64,000 nt of DNA from Cokeromyces recurvatus (lineage: Eukaryota > Mucoromycota > Mucoromycetes > Mucorales > Mucoraceae), in assembly GCF_025118155.1 (NCBI RefSeq), contig NW_026251390.1:496001-560000 (forward strand), read 5' to 3'. Under the pieces are notes generated by a model that was not told where the DNA came from, did not search any database, and saw nothing but the letters and a program-made list of their open reading frames with translations. The position numbers were made by a program, and so were the translations under genes. Positions 36,163-47,091 of the stretch are shown here, piece after piece. Position 1 is the first letter of the stretch. Every line of letters begins with the position of its first letter.

Positions 36163-37453
36163 ATGATCATTAACGAATATCGTGTTATTAATAACTGTAC
36201 TGAAGCAGAGTATAAAATTGGTAACGAATTATTATTATTATTATTAGATATAAAAGAATTTTATTTATTTTATTTTCTTTTATTTTATTTGAACATGATA
36301 GCTCAATTATACGCTACTGCTATGGCTTCAAAGAATACGACAGGTGGTGGTGAAGGTGTTGAAGTATTAAAGAATGAACCTTATGAAAAAGGGGATGAAA
36401 AGGGTCAATACACTCATAAAATTTATCGCTTGGCATCTCGTGTTCCCGCTTGGGTTCGTGCAGTTGCCCCTGCAGGCGCTCTTGATCTTTACGAAGAGGT
36501 AAAGATAGAATATACAGTGTTTAATACTTAAAACTAACTCACATATCTATTTAGGCTTGGAATGCTTATCCTTATTGTAAAACTGGTAAGTTTTATTAGG
36601 ATCTTATTGATGTGTGCTATGTGATATTTTTTTTTTAGAAGAGAATAAGTGTAGAAAAAAAAAAAAGTATCATTATCATCTTCTGGATAAAATGACGAAA
36701 AGCTCGGGATTTTAATACGAATATTAATATGTTTAATTAACACTTTTTTTTTTTTTTTTTTTTTTTCTTGGTAATTCTATTTAGTTTTAAAGGTAAAAAA
36801 AATAAAAAAAAAATATAAAAAATAAAAAAATAAAAAAATAAAATAATAATAGTAATCTTCCTTCATATTGACTTTTTAAAATTAGAATGGTTATATGAAA
36901 GATAATTTCTCAATTGTTTATGAAACACTTCATGTTGACGGTTCTCGTGGTGAATTGGAAAACGCATTAAATATTAGTAAAGAAGATCTTAAGAAGCGTA
37001 ATGTTATTATCATTGATATCGCTCATGATAAAATTGATCCCAAGGAGTATAAGCCAGAAGAAGACCCTAAACTTTATCATTCTGAAAAGACTGGCCGTGG
37101 TCCATTAACAGATCCTGACTGGCAAAAGAAAGTAGATCCTGTAATGACATGTTATAAGCTTGTATATATTGAATTTAAATGGTTTGGAATTCAAAGCAGA
37201 ACCGAATCATTTATTGCCAAGACTATTCATCACTTATTTACTATATTCCACAGGTAAAAGACAAAATAATACACATAATAGTAAACATTTACTAATCTAA
37301 TTTTGCTTTATTTATAGACAACTTTTCTGTTGGACTGATAAATGGTTTGGCTTAACTATTGACGATATCAGAGCTATTGAAGAACAAACTAAAAAGGATT
37401 TAGATGAAAAGAGAAATGTTGGCACTTCTCCTCTTGCACAAAACAGTAAATAA
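36163..37453 (+). CDS. Class I phosphatidylinositol transfer protein
   Basis: Moves phosphatidylinositol and phosphatidylcholine between membranes. Six exons are inferred: 36163-36220, 36302-36498, 36555-36585, 36785-36792, 36886-37253 and 37318-37453. They give 265 residues, close to the family's usual 270. Matches to PITP-alpha/beta run end to end: [74 protein letters not shown], then [12 protein letters not shown] and [16 protein letters not shown]. The fourth exon has only 8 nt; it restores phase and supplies the V-L-K of CKTVLKNGYMKD, where animal proteins have V-I-T-N. Its 3' end lies 33 bp from GatC's stop codon. Confidence 0.93.
36785..36792 (+). other. 8-nt microexon of the PITP gene
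   Basis: TTTTAAAG flanked by ...TTTAG and GTAAAA. The preceding exon ends in phase 1 and the following one begins in phase 0, so two bases plus two codons are required; this exon fits exactly and restores the conserved segment. Confidence 0.8.
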
Positions 37454-37486
37454 ATAAATATTTTATAGAATATTACATAAGCATTG

Positions 37487-38051
37487 TTATTCTGTTGATG
37501 AAATACTGGACCCTGGAACAATATAAAAATGTCCACTTTTCTTTTTAGCAAAAGGGAATAAATCCCTTCCACGTATTTCATCGTTGATTTCTATTTGATC
37601 ATCATCTCGAAGTGGTTGACATAGATCTTGTTTCCAAATATGAGTTAATGGCTCGCCATCGATTTCATTCCAGTATTTAATACTTGCTGTTAATTGACCA
37701 AGTTGGCTTATCTCTTGTTTTAGTCTTAACTGTCGTTCTTTATCTTGAATATTAAGTCTTGCAAGAGATAAAAGATGTTTAAATTGGTCATCAGATATAG
37801 TTTCTTCTTTTGATTGAAATAATAATTTGATGGACCAAGTAGGTTTCAAAGGCTAAAAATTTATTTAATGTTTACTATAAAATTATTTTTATTTGCAATG
37901 TCTGTCCATTTTTACCAAGCATTGCTCATCTACAGGGACTAAGGAAATAAAAAGAAAAAAAAATGAATTTCATATTCATGTAAATTTTATTTTCTGTTTA
38001 ATTCAAACCTTTTGTTGAATACAAGCGTTTACAGCAATGTCTTATAAACAT
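37487..38051 (-). CDS. GATC: Mitochondrial glutamyl-tRNA(Gln) amidotransferase subunit C
   Basis: Small subunit of the GatCAB (or GatFAB-like) complex that converts Glu-tRNA(Gln) to Gln-tRNA(Gln) in mitochondria. Three exons are inferred. The first encodes a short basic presequence (MFIRHCCKRLYSTK), the second is 22 nt (VDEQCL region), and the third begins PLKPTWSIKLLF. The GatC core is clear: DQFKHLLSLARLNIQDKERQ, then LRDDDQIEINDEIRG, and GHFYIVP, the usual C-terminal motif. About 140 residues. It is divergent from the E2 gene, with 249 bp between start codons. Confidence 0.85.
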
Positions 38052-38300
38052 AAATGTATAAACTAGTGTTTATTTGTCAAATAACAAACGTACATAACAA
38101 AGTATTCATCCACACCAAACTGATTGGATCATTATTATCCGGTTAAAAAAATATCCGATACTATGTACTACTATAACAGCCATTAGGGTTACATGTAAAT
38201 TTTTTTTATCATTTTTTTCTTTTTTTTTATTATTATTTCGCAGTTTATTTTTATCACCCCCATTTTTTTTTTTTTATTTTATACACAAAATCATTTATTC

Positions 38301-39386
38301 ATGAGTCAAACAGAGCCAAGTGCACTTTTACTTCAAAGACAATTAAAGGGTAACTAAAAAAAAAAAAAAAAAAATGAAATGTTCAAATGAAATACACATG
38401 AATAAATTTATTTATTTATTTTTTTTCCTTTTACATTTAAATTCAAAATTTTAAAAATTATATATTTTTTCTTATTCAATTGATTTTAATATTTTCTGAT
38501 CTGTCAAATCTGTCAAAATTAGATCTTCAAAAGAATCCGGTTGAAGGTTTTTCTGCAGGACTTGTGGATGATAATATTTATGAGGTAAAATAAAAAAAAA
38601 AAATTAAATTATTTCTGTTGGTTATAATTTTTTTTTCAATTTTTTTTTAAAAATAGTGGGAAATCCTTATAATAGGTTCACAAGATACATTATAGTATGT
38701 ATAAAAGTTTAATATATGTATATCATAAATTAACATATTATTTTAGTGAAGGTGGATTCTTTAAAGCTCGTCTTTCATTCCCTAAAGTAATATAGAATAC
38801 ACTATTATCATTATTGTTACTTATACCTTCATTTTTTTTCTTTTCGTTAGACCTATCCTATTGAGCCACCTAAAATGGTATTTACAACTGAAATGTATCA
38901 TCCAAATGGTATAGTAAAGAACAACATACTTTATATACAAACACTTGTATTAATATATGTATATGTATATAGTCTATCCAGATGGCACAGTATGCATATC
39001 TATTCTGGTAAATATAAACTAGTTTCATTATACACACACACATATATATATATATAAATATATGTATATCCTTACAATAGTTCTATACATCTATTTTATA
39101 GCATCCTCCTGGTGACGATAAATATGGTTATGAACAAGCAAGTGAACGTTGGTCTCCTGTTCATACAGTAGAAACCATTTTATTATCAGTTATATCTATG
39201 TTATCAAGTCCCAATGATGAATCGCCAGCAAATATAGAGGCAGCTGTAAAGTAGTAATGCTATAACATGTATCTAGTATTATAGACTAACAACATGTTCT
39301 ATCATTAGAAAGAATACCGTGAAAACTACCCTCAATTTAAGAAAAAAGTTTCAAAGTTAGTTAGACAATCCGCTGAAATATTGTAA
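38301..39386 (+). CDS. Ubiquitin-conjugating enzyme E2, UBE2G1/Ubc15 type
   Basis: Accepts ubiquitin from E1 as a thioester and passes it on with an E3. Eight short exons with in-phase GT-AG introns give about 165 residues. The N-terminus [20 protein letters not shown] and [17 protein letters not shown] are very close to human UBE2G1. The catalytic cysteine is in [15 protein letters not shown], preceded by the conserved HPN. The acidic loop after the active site, typical of the UBE2G/Ubc7 group, is present as [17 protein letters not shown]. The end is LVRQSAEIL. It may act in ER-linked or cytosolic quality control. Confidence 0.92.
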
Positions 39387-39467
39387 ATAATAGGAGAATG
39401 CATTTTATACGTATATTATTTAATCAATAATAAAAATAATAATAAAAGAAGGAAAAAAGAAGAAATA

Positions 39468-41809
39468 TTAGGTCAATATCTTTTCTACTTGATCATAATT
39501 TAATCCATCTTTGTTAATAGTTGGTTTAACATCTTCGTTATCCTCTTTTATAATAATGAATTGGCTTTCATCATCAGGTATGATAGGCGCTTTATTTTCT
39601 TCTTCTTCTCCTCCTTCTTCTTCTTCTTTTCCTTCTTCAGTATCTGATATCTTATGATCGAGAATGGTTTCTTCATCAAAATTGCTGCCTTCTTCTTCAA
39701 CAGGAAGACGGATTTTGAGATTATTCTTTCCAACGACAGCTTCAATCATGATAGGTTCTTTATTTTCTTGCTTATCATCTGGGGAGTCCCTTATAGATTC
39801 TTCAGCTACTACATTATTTGCTGTCAATGTCTTTAATTCTTCTTCATTGTTAACTTGATTTTTAATTTTAGTCATGAATGGTAAAGTGTCTTCTTCCTTT
39901 TCTACCTTTTGCTTAATCGGTGATTGAGGAGGAACTATCACTTTCTGTTCACGATGAACCTCAAACACTTCCTTTTTATCAACAAGTTGTTGGACTTCTT
40001 TATCCACGTTAACAACGTTTGTAAGCTGACCATCACCTTTATTTAACTTGAATACCTCTTTTTCATCATCATCATTCACCACTAAAGGTCTCATTTCTTT
40101 CTCTGACTCAGGGACGGCAATCATTATTTGCTCTTCAACTGGATTACAAGTAGGACAGTAGATGACCTCTTTTTCATTTGGATCAGGAGGAGAGAGATGA
40201 ATGTATTGATAATCTGCTTTAGGAGTGTCACTTGAGTTAATTGAAGATAAAGTAGTCTTCTTATTATTATTAGAGCTTCGAGTTATTATATCTGAATCAT
40301 CCGTCCTATGATGTTTAGCATTGTATTTATTGATAGTAGCCTCTGGATGATGTTGAGACGATGATGCAAAAGTAGTCCCTTTTTCACTTTCAATGTTTGA
40401 ATCTATTATTGTAGAGGAAAGAGTGGGTGAAGAATAAGCGGGATTCGTTGATGATACTTGTTTAGATAAGGCTACAGGAATCGTCGAAGGAGTTACTAAA
40501 GTTTCTATTATGGACGGCTTGAGTTGAGGTAGTGTTGATATTGTTGAAGTTTGCAAGCTTTTTAAAGGAGAAGAAGATGACTTTTGTAATGATTTTTGTT
40601 GAATAGATAATGGTGGTAAATACAGCCTTATTTGTTCATAAAGAACATCATAATAAGGAGCAGCACAGTCATATATTTTTTGAAAGGCAGGTATGATATG
40701 TTTATCCATAAATTCTCTTAAATGTAGCTCATCATAGTGTCTTTTCATTTCTTTTCTGAAGGGGTTAATATAATGAGGTATTAATTGCTGCTGATAGAAA
40801 TTAGTAATAGTATGTTCCAAATAGGCAAGAAAGGTCCTTATATCTGTATTTTCCGCTTTATCAATCCATTCTAATACAATATAATAGTTTTGTTTTAGAG
40901 CCTTCTTAACAGGTGGAGGAACTTGTTCCTCTAAAAGATAAACAAGTGTTTCTTGAACCTTAGACATTAAATGCTGCTTCTCAATAGCTTGTTGTATGTA
41001 ATCCTCGATATGTTGAGTAGATAATTTAAGTTGTTCAGTATAAGGCTGGATTACAGGTACAATTATTTTCATCACTTGATCAGCATAATAATGAACTTTA
41101 GTTACCATTTGATGCACTAGAGATTTAGCATGTTGAATGTAATAGTAATCTATTTTTTTCACTACTTTTTGGAGAGCGACTTGATTATGATATTGCTGTT
41201 GAAACCAATTTGACGCTTGTATAATAGTAGGATTCATATTTTCTTTATAAAATTTGGACTGGTAGATATCAGCTTTAATAGGATCGATACCTTTACAAAT
41301 AACTGGCTTTAGAAGATTTTTGTTATTATCATCGGATGGAAGGGGTTCACAACCATAAAAGAAATAATATCCCAAATAAACGATGAAGGATAATGAAAGT
41401 AATCTTTGAATTAATCGAGATTTTTTTCTGTTCTTCTTCTAATAGTAGTTGTGTATAAGTAATAGTTCTATTATTATCTTCCTTTTATTTGTTTTACCCG
41501 TTTTTTATCTCTAAAACCAATGGAATGATTAGCAGGTACAGGTGGTAGTAGTCCCTACAGATGATAACATAAATATAAAAAATAGACATAAAAAAAAAAT
41601 TATAAATATTACATACTGTCTTTATTATTTCTCGTCGTTTAGTTTTAACTAATATAAAAGCTATTAACATTCTTTTTAATAATAATAAAAAGTTACTTTC
41701 TCTAATTACCTCCTACATGAGGAAGTTTTGAATTTGTATGTGGCAAATGATTAATGTTGTTATTTTTCTTTTTCTTTATTTTATTAGCAGTGACAGGTTT
41801 AGTTGGCAT
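39468..41809 (-). CDS. Single-pass membrane protein with helical N-terminal half
   Basis: Three exons are inferred. The first two encode a basic cytosolic segment (MPTKPVTANKIKKKK, then NHSIGFRDKKRKKNRKKSR). The last starts with a hydrophobic helix (LLSLSFIVYLGYYFFYG) and about 230 residues of amphipathic helix with repeated Tyr and Pro (for example VMKIIVPVIQPYTEQL, ALKQNYYIVLEWIDK and FQKIYDCAAPYYDVLYEQI). The C-terminal half is disordered and acidic, ending DQVEKIL. About 690 residues. The pattern recalls fungal She10-like ER proteins, but I am not sure of that assignment. It converges on the E2 gene with 81 bp between stops. Confidence 0.7.
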
Positions 41810-42540
41810 TTTTTTTTCTCTTTCGTTGTTGTTTACAAATAATAAAAAAAATAAAAAATAAAAAGAGATAAAATAAGCATTACGTAGACTTTTTTGTTTT
41901 AAGTTTAGTTATTATGCAATGATTTTACTTTTTTATGCAACAATAATCAGGTGTATATTATTCACTAATTGACATACTTGCTGAATTAATCTATTAAGAT
42001 AAATAAAGGTGAAAATAGGATTATATATTGCGTAAAATAGCCATCTTGATGGGCGATAAAATAAATATATATATATATATTCTACAAATGGTAGGTATAT
42101 AAATGTAAATACAACATATACACATACTAGGGAAGATTTATTCAGTTTAAAACAAGTCCTTTACTCGAGTAAAAAAGCTGGAGTGATAGTAATAATAGCA
42201 ATAACTTCATTATTAAATTTCTTTGTAGTGTCCTTCGATGAATAACTGTTGTAAATATTATTAACTTCTCCTCTGTCTTCAAAAAAAAAAAAAAAATGCT
42301 AGTGTCAAGGTCAAGGACTTTATAGACAACAAAATAATGAAATAATAGTTAGTATGGTACAACTTATAAATAAATTTGAGACACTTTACTTTTTTTTCTT
42401 GGGACAATTTGAAAATAAAAATTGGGACAGATCACTTTTTTTTTTTGGGACAAATGAAATAAACTTTTAGGACAAAATGATTTTTTTTTATTTTGGACAG
42501 ACTACATAAAGTAAAAATAATATGTGGGGATAACATTTAC
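41810..42540. other. Intergenic region at the left edge of the transposon island
   Basis: No gene. It has (AT)n at about 42064-42080 and a phrase resembling TTTTTTGGGACAAATTGA repeated with variation three to four times at about 42390-42500, probably a decayed short tandem repeat. Confidence 0.5.
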
Positions 42541-42900
42541 TTTAAGCCTAATTCTTTGTTAATGCACCTATCCCAGAGCGTCTCAGCATGCTTAGTCCAA
42601 CCTTGACAAGCTGCAGGAAGGTGTGATGCTTTATCAGGTGGGTTCCTTTCGATATTGCTCTTTGTTTTCGATCAGCACTCATCAATAGGATTCAAAAAAA
42701 AAGGAGAGTAAGGGGTATATGAACAAAGGTTTATACCCTCTCTTATCGATAGAGTCAACAACAAATACAGAGTGATGAATTCTGCAATTATCCATTATAA
42801 CGAGGCTTCTCTGCTTTCTTGAATACTCCTATTGTTTCTCTTTCTTGCCATTTTTCTTTCTCTTTTTCCTCCTCTTGTCTCAGGGGAGGGTTTTTCATCA
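42541..42900 (-). pseudogene. DDE transposase relic (Tc1/mariner-like, DDE_3 type)
   Basis: Read on the minus strand, one frame gives VIMDNCRIHHSVFVVDSIDK followed by RGYKPLF. After a one-base frame change it gives TPYSPFFLNPIDEC, then a stop, then SKTKSNIERNPPDK, and finally CQGWTKHAETLWDRC and KELGLK. These are the DN, SPxLNPIE and C-terminal motifs of DDE-superfamily transposases found in many fungi. The relic carries at least one frameshift and one nonsense change, so it is inactive. Confidence 0.8.
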
Positions 42901-43037
42901 TATTATATCTTCATAACTGGCTAGGATCATGCGACATACTTGAGTGCTACAGGCTCACTCGCCAAAATAATTGTAATTAAAACCTTATTTAATCGTATAA
43001 TGAGGCTCAGCCCAGTGTGAATTGAATTAAAAGTCAG

Positions 43038-43039
<2 letters not shown>

Positions 43040-43085
<46 letters not shown>
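43040..43085. repeat. T46 homopolymer
   Basis: Uninterrupted run of 46 T, immediately 5' of the broken nuclease-like gene. Confidence 0.9.
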
Positions 43086-43088
<3 letters not shown>

Positions 43089-44154
43089 TAACACTGATCG
43101 CGTTATACTGTACGACTACAGACCAGGAACTGATCTGATCAGTAAAATGATATTGACCGACAATCAATGAAAGTGGTCGTACCAGGAGCGGCAGAAAACC
43201 ATTATGTTGCAACACCAACAGAGTTTATAAACAAAAACAAATACGATGTTCTTTATGCTCTTCACGGTCCTTTAAGTACATATCCGCTCGTATTTATTGA
43301 AGTGCAAAATCAAGTGGATGAAAAATTCTTGGTACGCGTCGTTCATTACAGTACATTCATATACGAACGGTACAAGAAACTCTCTATTTTTGTAATAATT
43401 GGAGTAGCAAGTGCAATGACGCAATTTATGAGCATGACGGCACCAAATAGTGTCTTCCTCTTCGCCAGGCACATGCCATGCGTAGATTGGGTAAAACGAT
43501 GTCTAGTATTGACAACGTCAACAATAAAAATAAGCGAACCCAATGCCGATGAAGGATAACACCCTTTACAGGTATTAGGTCTCTTCATTTGTTCACAATC
43601 ATTGTCAATGAGTACTTTGGATTGTGGAAAAAACGGCAAATGGGTAAGATTATTGTATTCGATTGCGCACGCCAATCTTAAGCAATTAAGTGGAGAAAAA
43701 GATGAAAAGTTGGAGGCAATAAGCAGCATATGTAGCAGTAGTCAGGTTCAACCCCACAAGATAAAAGGATGTCTTGAAATTGGAGATAAAGTTTCAATTG
43801 AAAAGGTATTAAGCTATGTGGACGATGCTTTAGGATTCTTACAATGACAAAAAAGAAAATACTGCGAAGCTATAGAAACAATATCCATTGAAGAAGCTCC
43901 TCCCTTGGTGTATTTAAACAAAAACAGGAAACTCACAAACTCTATTGATCTCAATGACGAGAGGAATAAAACAGAGCTACACCAATTTGTCCAACGGTTC
44001 AGAAATATTGAATCAGGAAGAATCAACTGAAAAAGTGCTTTGAGCAAGGACATCTTAATGATGTAAAAATAACCAAGCATTTTGTTACTAGTGAAAGTTT
44101 AAGATGCCACTATAACAGATTCTTTAAATAAACAAAAAAAAAAAATTATTATTA
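43086..44154 (+). pseudogene. Broken PD-(D/E)XK nuclease-like gene, probably transposon-borne
   Basis: A broken frame of about 330 codons. It begins DRVILYDYRPGTDLISKM, shifts frame, then continues from 43167 through YDVLYALHG and PLVFIEVQNQVDEKFLVRVV to YERYKKLSIFVIIGV. The D...EVQ arrangement followed by Arg and Tyr resembles PD-(D/E)XK enzymes of the Rpn/PDDEXK transposase-associated group. TAA at 43557, TGA at 43845, and further shifts later break it. Downstream frames still read sensibly (TELHQFVQRFRNIESGRIN, then KKCFEQGHLNDVKITKHF), so decay seems recent. Its original 3' end may extend into the repeat arm that starts at 44157. Confidence 0.6.
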
Positions 44155-44156
44155 TC

Positions 44157-44748
44157 TTTGTATCTGTTTTAAGTGCAAAAGATAAGGAACGAGAAACCAT
44201 AAAAGGCATGTTTGTGAAAACTCTGTATAGTTTATTAAAAGAAAAAAATAATATGGAAAAATGACAAGGGCTATTTACATGTTTTTTTCTGCAAGATAAG
44301 TGATATTAATAAAGCATTATATGTAAATGTTGTCAGTGTAAATGTTGTCAGTATAAATGTTGTCTCCGAACAATTTTGCTTGCGTTAATATTAATTCACA
44401 GTGAATATTCCAGCTATAACAATACCAAGTGTTTATATGCCGCTATTATTATTACCATCCTATAAGATGTTATTACATAGCAATATTCAACATTATAGAT
44501 GTATATATAATATATATGATTTCTGTAAGTGATTATGTAATTGAATCTAACAGTCATAATCCTATTGAATCCTTATTATTACGTAATATACTCTATATAA
44601 TTATTTTTAAATGCTCGAATATTCTAGCAATGAATGATATGCTCTGAAGTACAATACACTAGTTTTATTTGAATAGTTTCTTTATTATTTAAATAGACGA
44701 TGGTTTATTTCTATTAACTTAGTTGTAAAGACGACTACAATCATAACA
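44157..44748 (+). repeat. Left inverted arm (592 bp) of candidate element
   Basis: Matches the reverse complement of 47092-47731 over its whole length. I estimate about 96% identity in the outer third and about 85-90% in the inner part, with indels. The outer end encodes a short C-terminal tail on the plus strand (VSVLSAKDKERETIK, ending KEKNNMEK and stop at 44264). It contains a 15-bp tandem repeat at 44322-44365 (three copies; two in the other arm) and lacks an 87-bp segment present in the right arm. Confidence 0.85.
44322..44365 (+). repeat. 15-bp tandem repeat, three copies
   Basis: Two exact copies of TGTAAATGTTGTCAG followed by a variant TATAAATGTTGTCT. The right arm has one copy fewer. 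Confidence 0.85.
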
Positions 44749-44752
44749 ATAA

Positions 44753-46686
44753 TTACAGGTGTTTTAAATTGCATATCATGCCCGCCTTAGGTAGAATTAT
44801 GTGGCTGGTGTAATAGCAATATAAAGGGGATATACATAAATGAAACTGGTAATTAAACAATGTTTGTACATAGTTGAAGGTTGTATCGGCTAATTTCTTA
44901 TTGGCTACGAAAAGTGGTGCTGAGATTGACTGTGCCAAAGAACTCACTCCTTTTTGTTCTGACAATGCTTGAAGAATATCCATATTTTCATTGTCTTTAA
45001 CCAACCCTTTTATGCTTTTAATGATTTCATTCAATTTCTTATCTGTTAAATGTATATCAAAGTATTCATTAATATCTTTAATCTTTTTCAATCCGCTACA
45101 GCGCTCGAAAACAAATGAAAAAAACAATGAAATTTCTCGGCATGAATTAGCTGATGAACTCCCATATCCATTTTTGGAAGCATGTATAAAGTAAATAAAG
45201 TAGCTGGCTGCCGTAAGTTATTCTCAAATAAGTTGGAGCGATAGCAAAGGTAAGTAGACTTATGAGTGAATGCGGAATTCAACTGTCGGCATAAACTAGA
45301 TTTGTTTACTTGACTAGTATTCTTTTCAAACTTCTCAATCTTGTTTTTTTGAAAAAATAAACAAGATGTATTCAAGTTCTGATTTTTCAATAGAGGATGA
45401 CATTGAGGCCCAAATATAACTGCGCTATCACAGGTGGGATATATAATCAGACTACCAGTAATCAATATATTGAATTTTTTTGTCCCAATGTTCAATTTGG
45501 AGATTGGACTTCCTCCTTCACTTTCTTTAATAATGCATATCTTCCAATTCTGGTATTTGTTCGAACTACCACCAATGGTTTCTGGAAATGAGTTACCACT
45601 CCTCTCTGAATGAGCGTCCATAAAGCCATTTCTTGTATATATTTCTGCTGTTAATACTAATAATGAAAAATTATCGAAAGCTATGATTGATCCTGTGAAG
45701 ATGTTAACAATATGATTCAAATCCAAATCTTCAATTTTTTCTTCAATGTCATTGTTTAACTCTACGTATGGCCCTAGAATATCATTGGCACATGAGAAAT
45801 TGCTATTTTGATATTTTTCTGAAGGCCACATACTGTAAACGTTTCTGGATACTGTAATTCATTATTTGGGAATGTCATGCTTGCATCTAAGCTGCTTTCA
45901 GTAGATAACGATGATCGTTTTAGTGACCTAAATGTCTTTTCATTAATCAATGCAGTGGTTTTGAATGAATTTTGGTTATGTTTTAAGTCAATATTGATCA
46001 AATCTAAACCAAAGGCTTTCATAAGTGGTTCCGCCCTGATTCGTTTAAAATCCTTATCTCGATCATAGAATAAATCATTATATGTTGGAGTACCAATCTT
46101 TCGTTTTTCTCCAACTTCTTTGATATAGACATTGTAATTGATGTGCTGACTTTTAAAATGCTCTTTTGGTTCCTTGATGTCCACATTGCATATTATACAT
46201 CTGTACTTTCGATGAAAAGACGGTTTCATTTGACACATAGCTATTATTCAAAAAAAAAAAAAATATATATATATATATATAAAATAAAATAAGAGGATAG
46301 CTTTGCTTTTAATAAGGTGACTGTCGAGTATGAATGTACTAACCTCCATCAATGTAGATTTGTAAAGTTGTCAAGTATGGGGCACAGTTACCTTTTTGAT
46401 GTGAGAAGTGAGAATGAAACCCAGAGCTCGTTTTTGATTCAAGAGAACATATTAGACAAATGAAATTAACATCTTTGTCTCGATCCAATGTCAATGTCTT
46501 TGATTCCCCTAAATAAATATGTGAGTATAATCAACGCGATGAACATGCAAACAAACCTTCATAATTGGTATAGTTGATAACAATTGGACTTTGTTGATAG
46601 TTTTTATGGTGGCCTTTTAACTGTATAGCATGTTTAAAGATTTCATTGCATGAATCACAAGATACATTGGGATGTTTGGAAGACAT
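44753..46686 (-). pseudogene. Zinc-finger gene inside the inverted arms, frameshifted
   Basis: Minus-strand gene ending 5 bp from the left arm. Exons starting at 46686 encode three C2H2-like fingers: CDSCNEIFKHAIQLKGHH, then CLICSLESKTSSGFHSHFSH, then CIICNVDIKEPKEHFKSQH. About 470 further residues of no family I recognise follow. The frame is broken twice. One change is near 45835 (PETFTV to WPSEKYQNS). The other lies in a T7 run near 45125, where one added T would restore CFFSFVFERCSGLKKIKD. Long stretches on both sides of each break remain open, so either decay is young, the breaks are errors, or unusual splicing exists. It may be the element's own protein or a captured gene. Confidence 0.6.
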
Positions 46687-47091
46687 GGCTGTAATAAACG
46701 GAAAAAAAATATGAAGAAAGTGTTGTAGTTTACAGGTAAGAATATAATAAAAAATAAATAAAAATAAAATAATAAAAAGAGTAATGAAATAAAATAGATA
46801 GAAGAAGTACGTTGAGACTTGTTAATAAGTTTTATTACGATAAAGATAAAAATCAATTTAATTCAGTTCAATCATATTCAATTATACAAAAGAAAGGTTA
46901 ATAATGTAAGAGTATTTATATCTTTTGTGAATAAGGATGATGAGAAATAATAAAATAAATTATATCTGATGACGTAATTATGGAAGAGAATAACATTTTA
47001 ATTAACGTAGTGTTAAGAATCATTATAGACATACTCATGTCTGTTGTATATATTTATTTGTATAACTAATACGTGTACTCTGAGTGAAATC

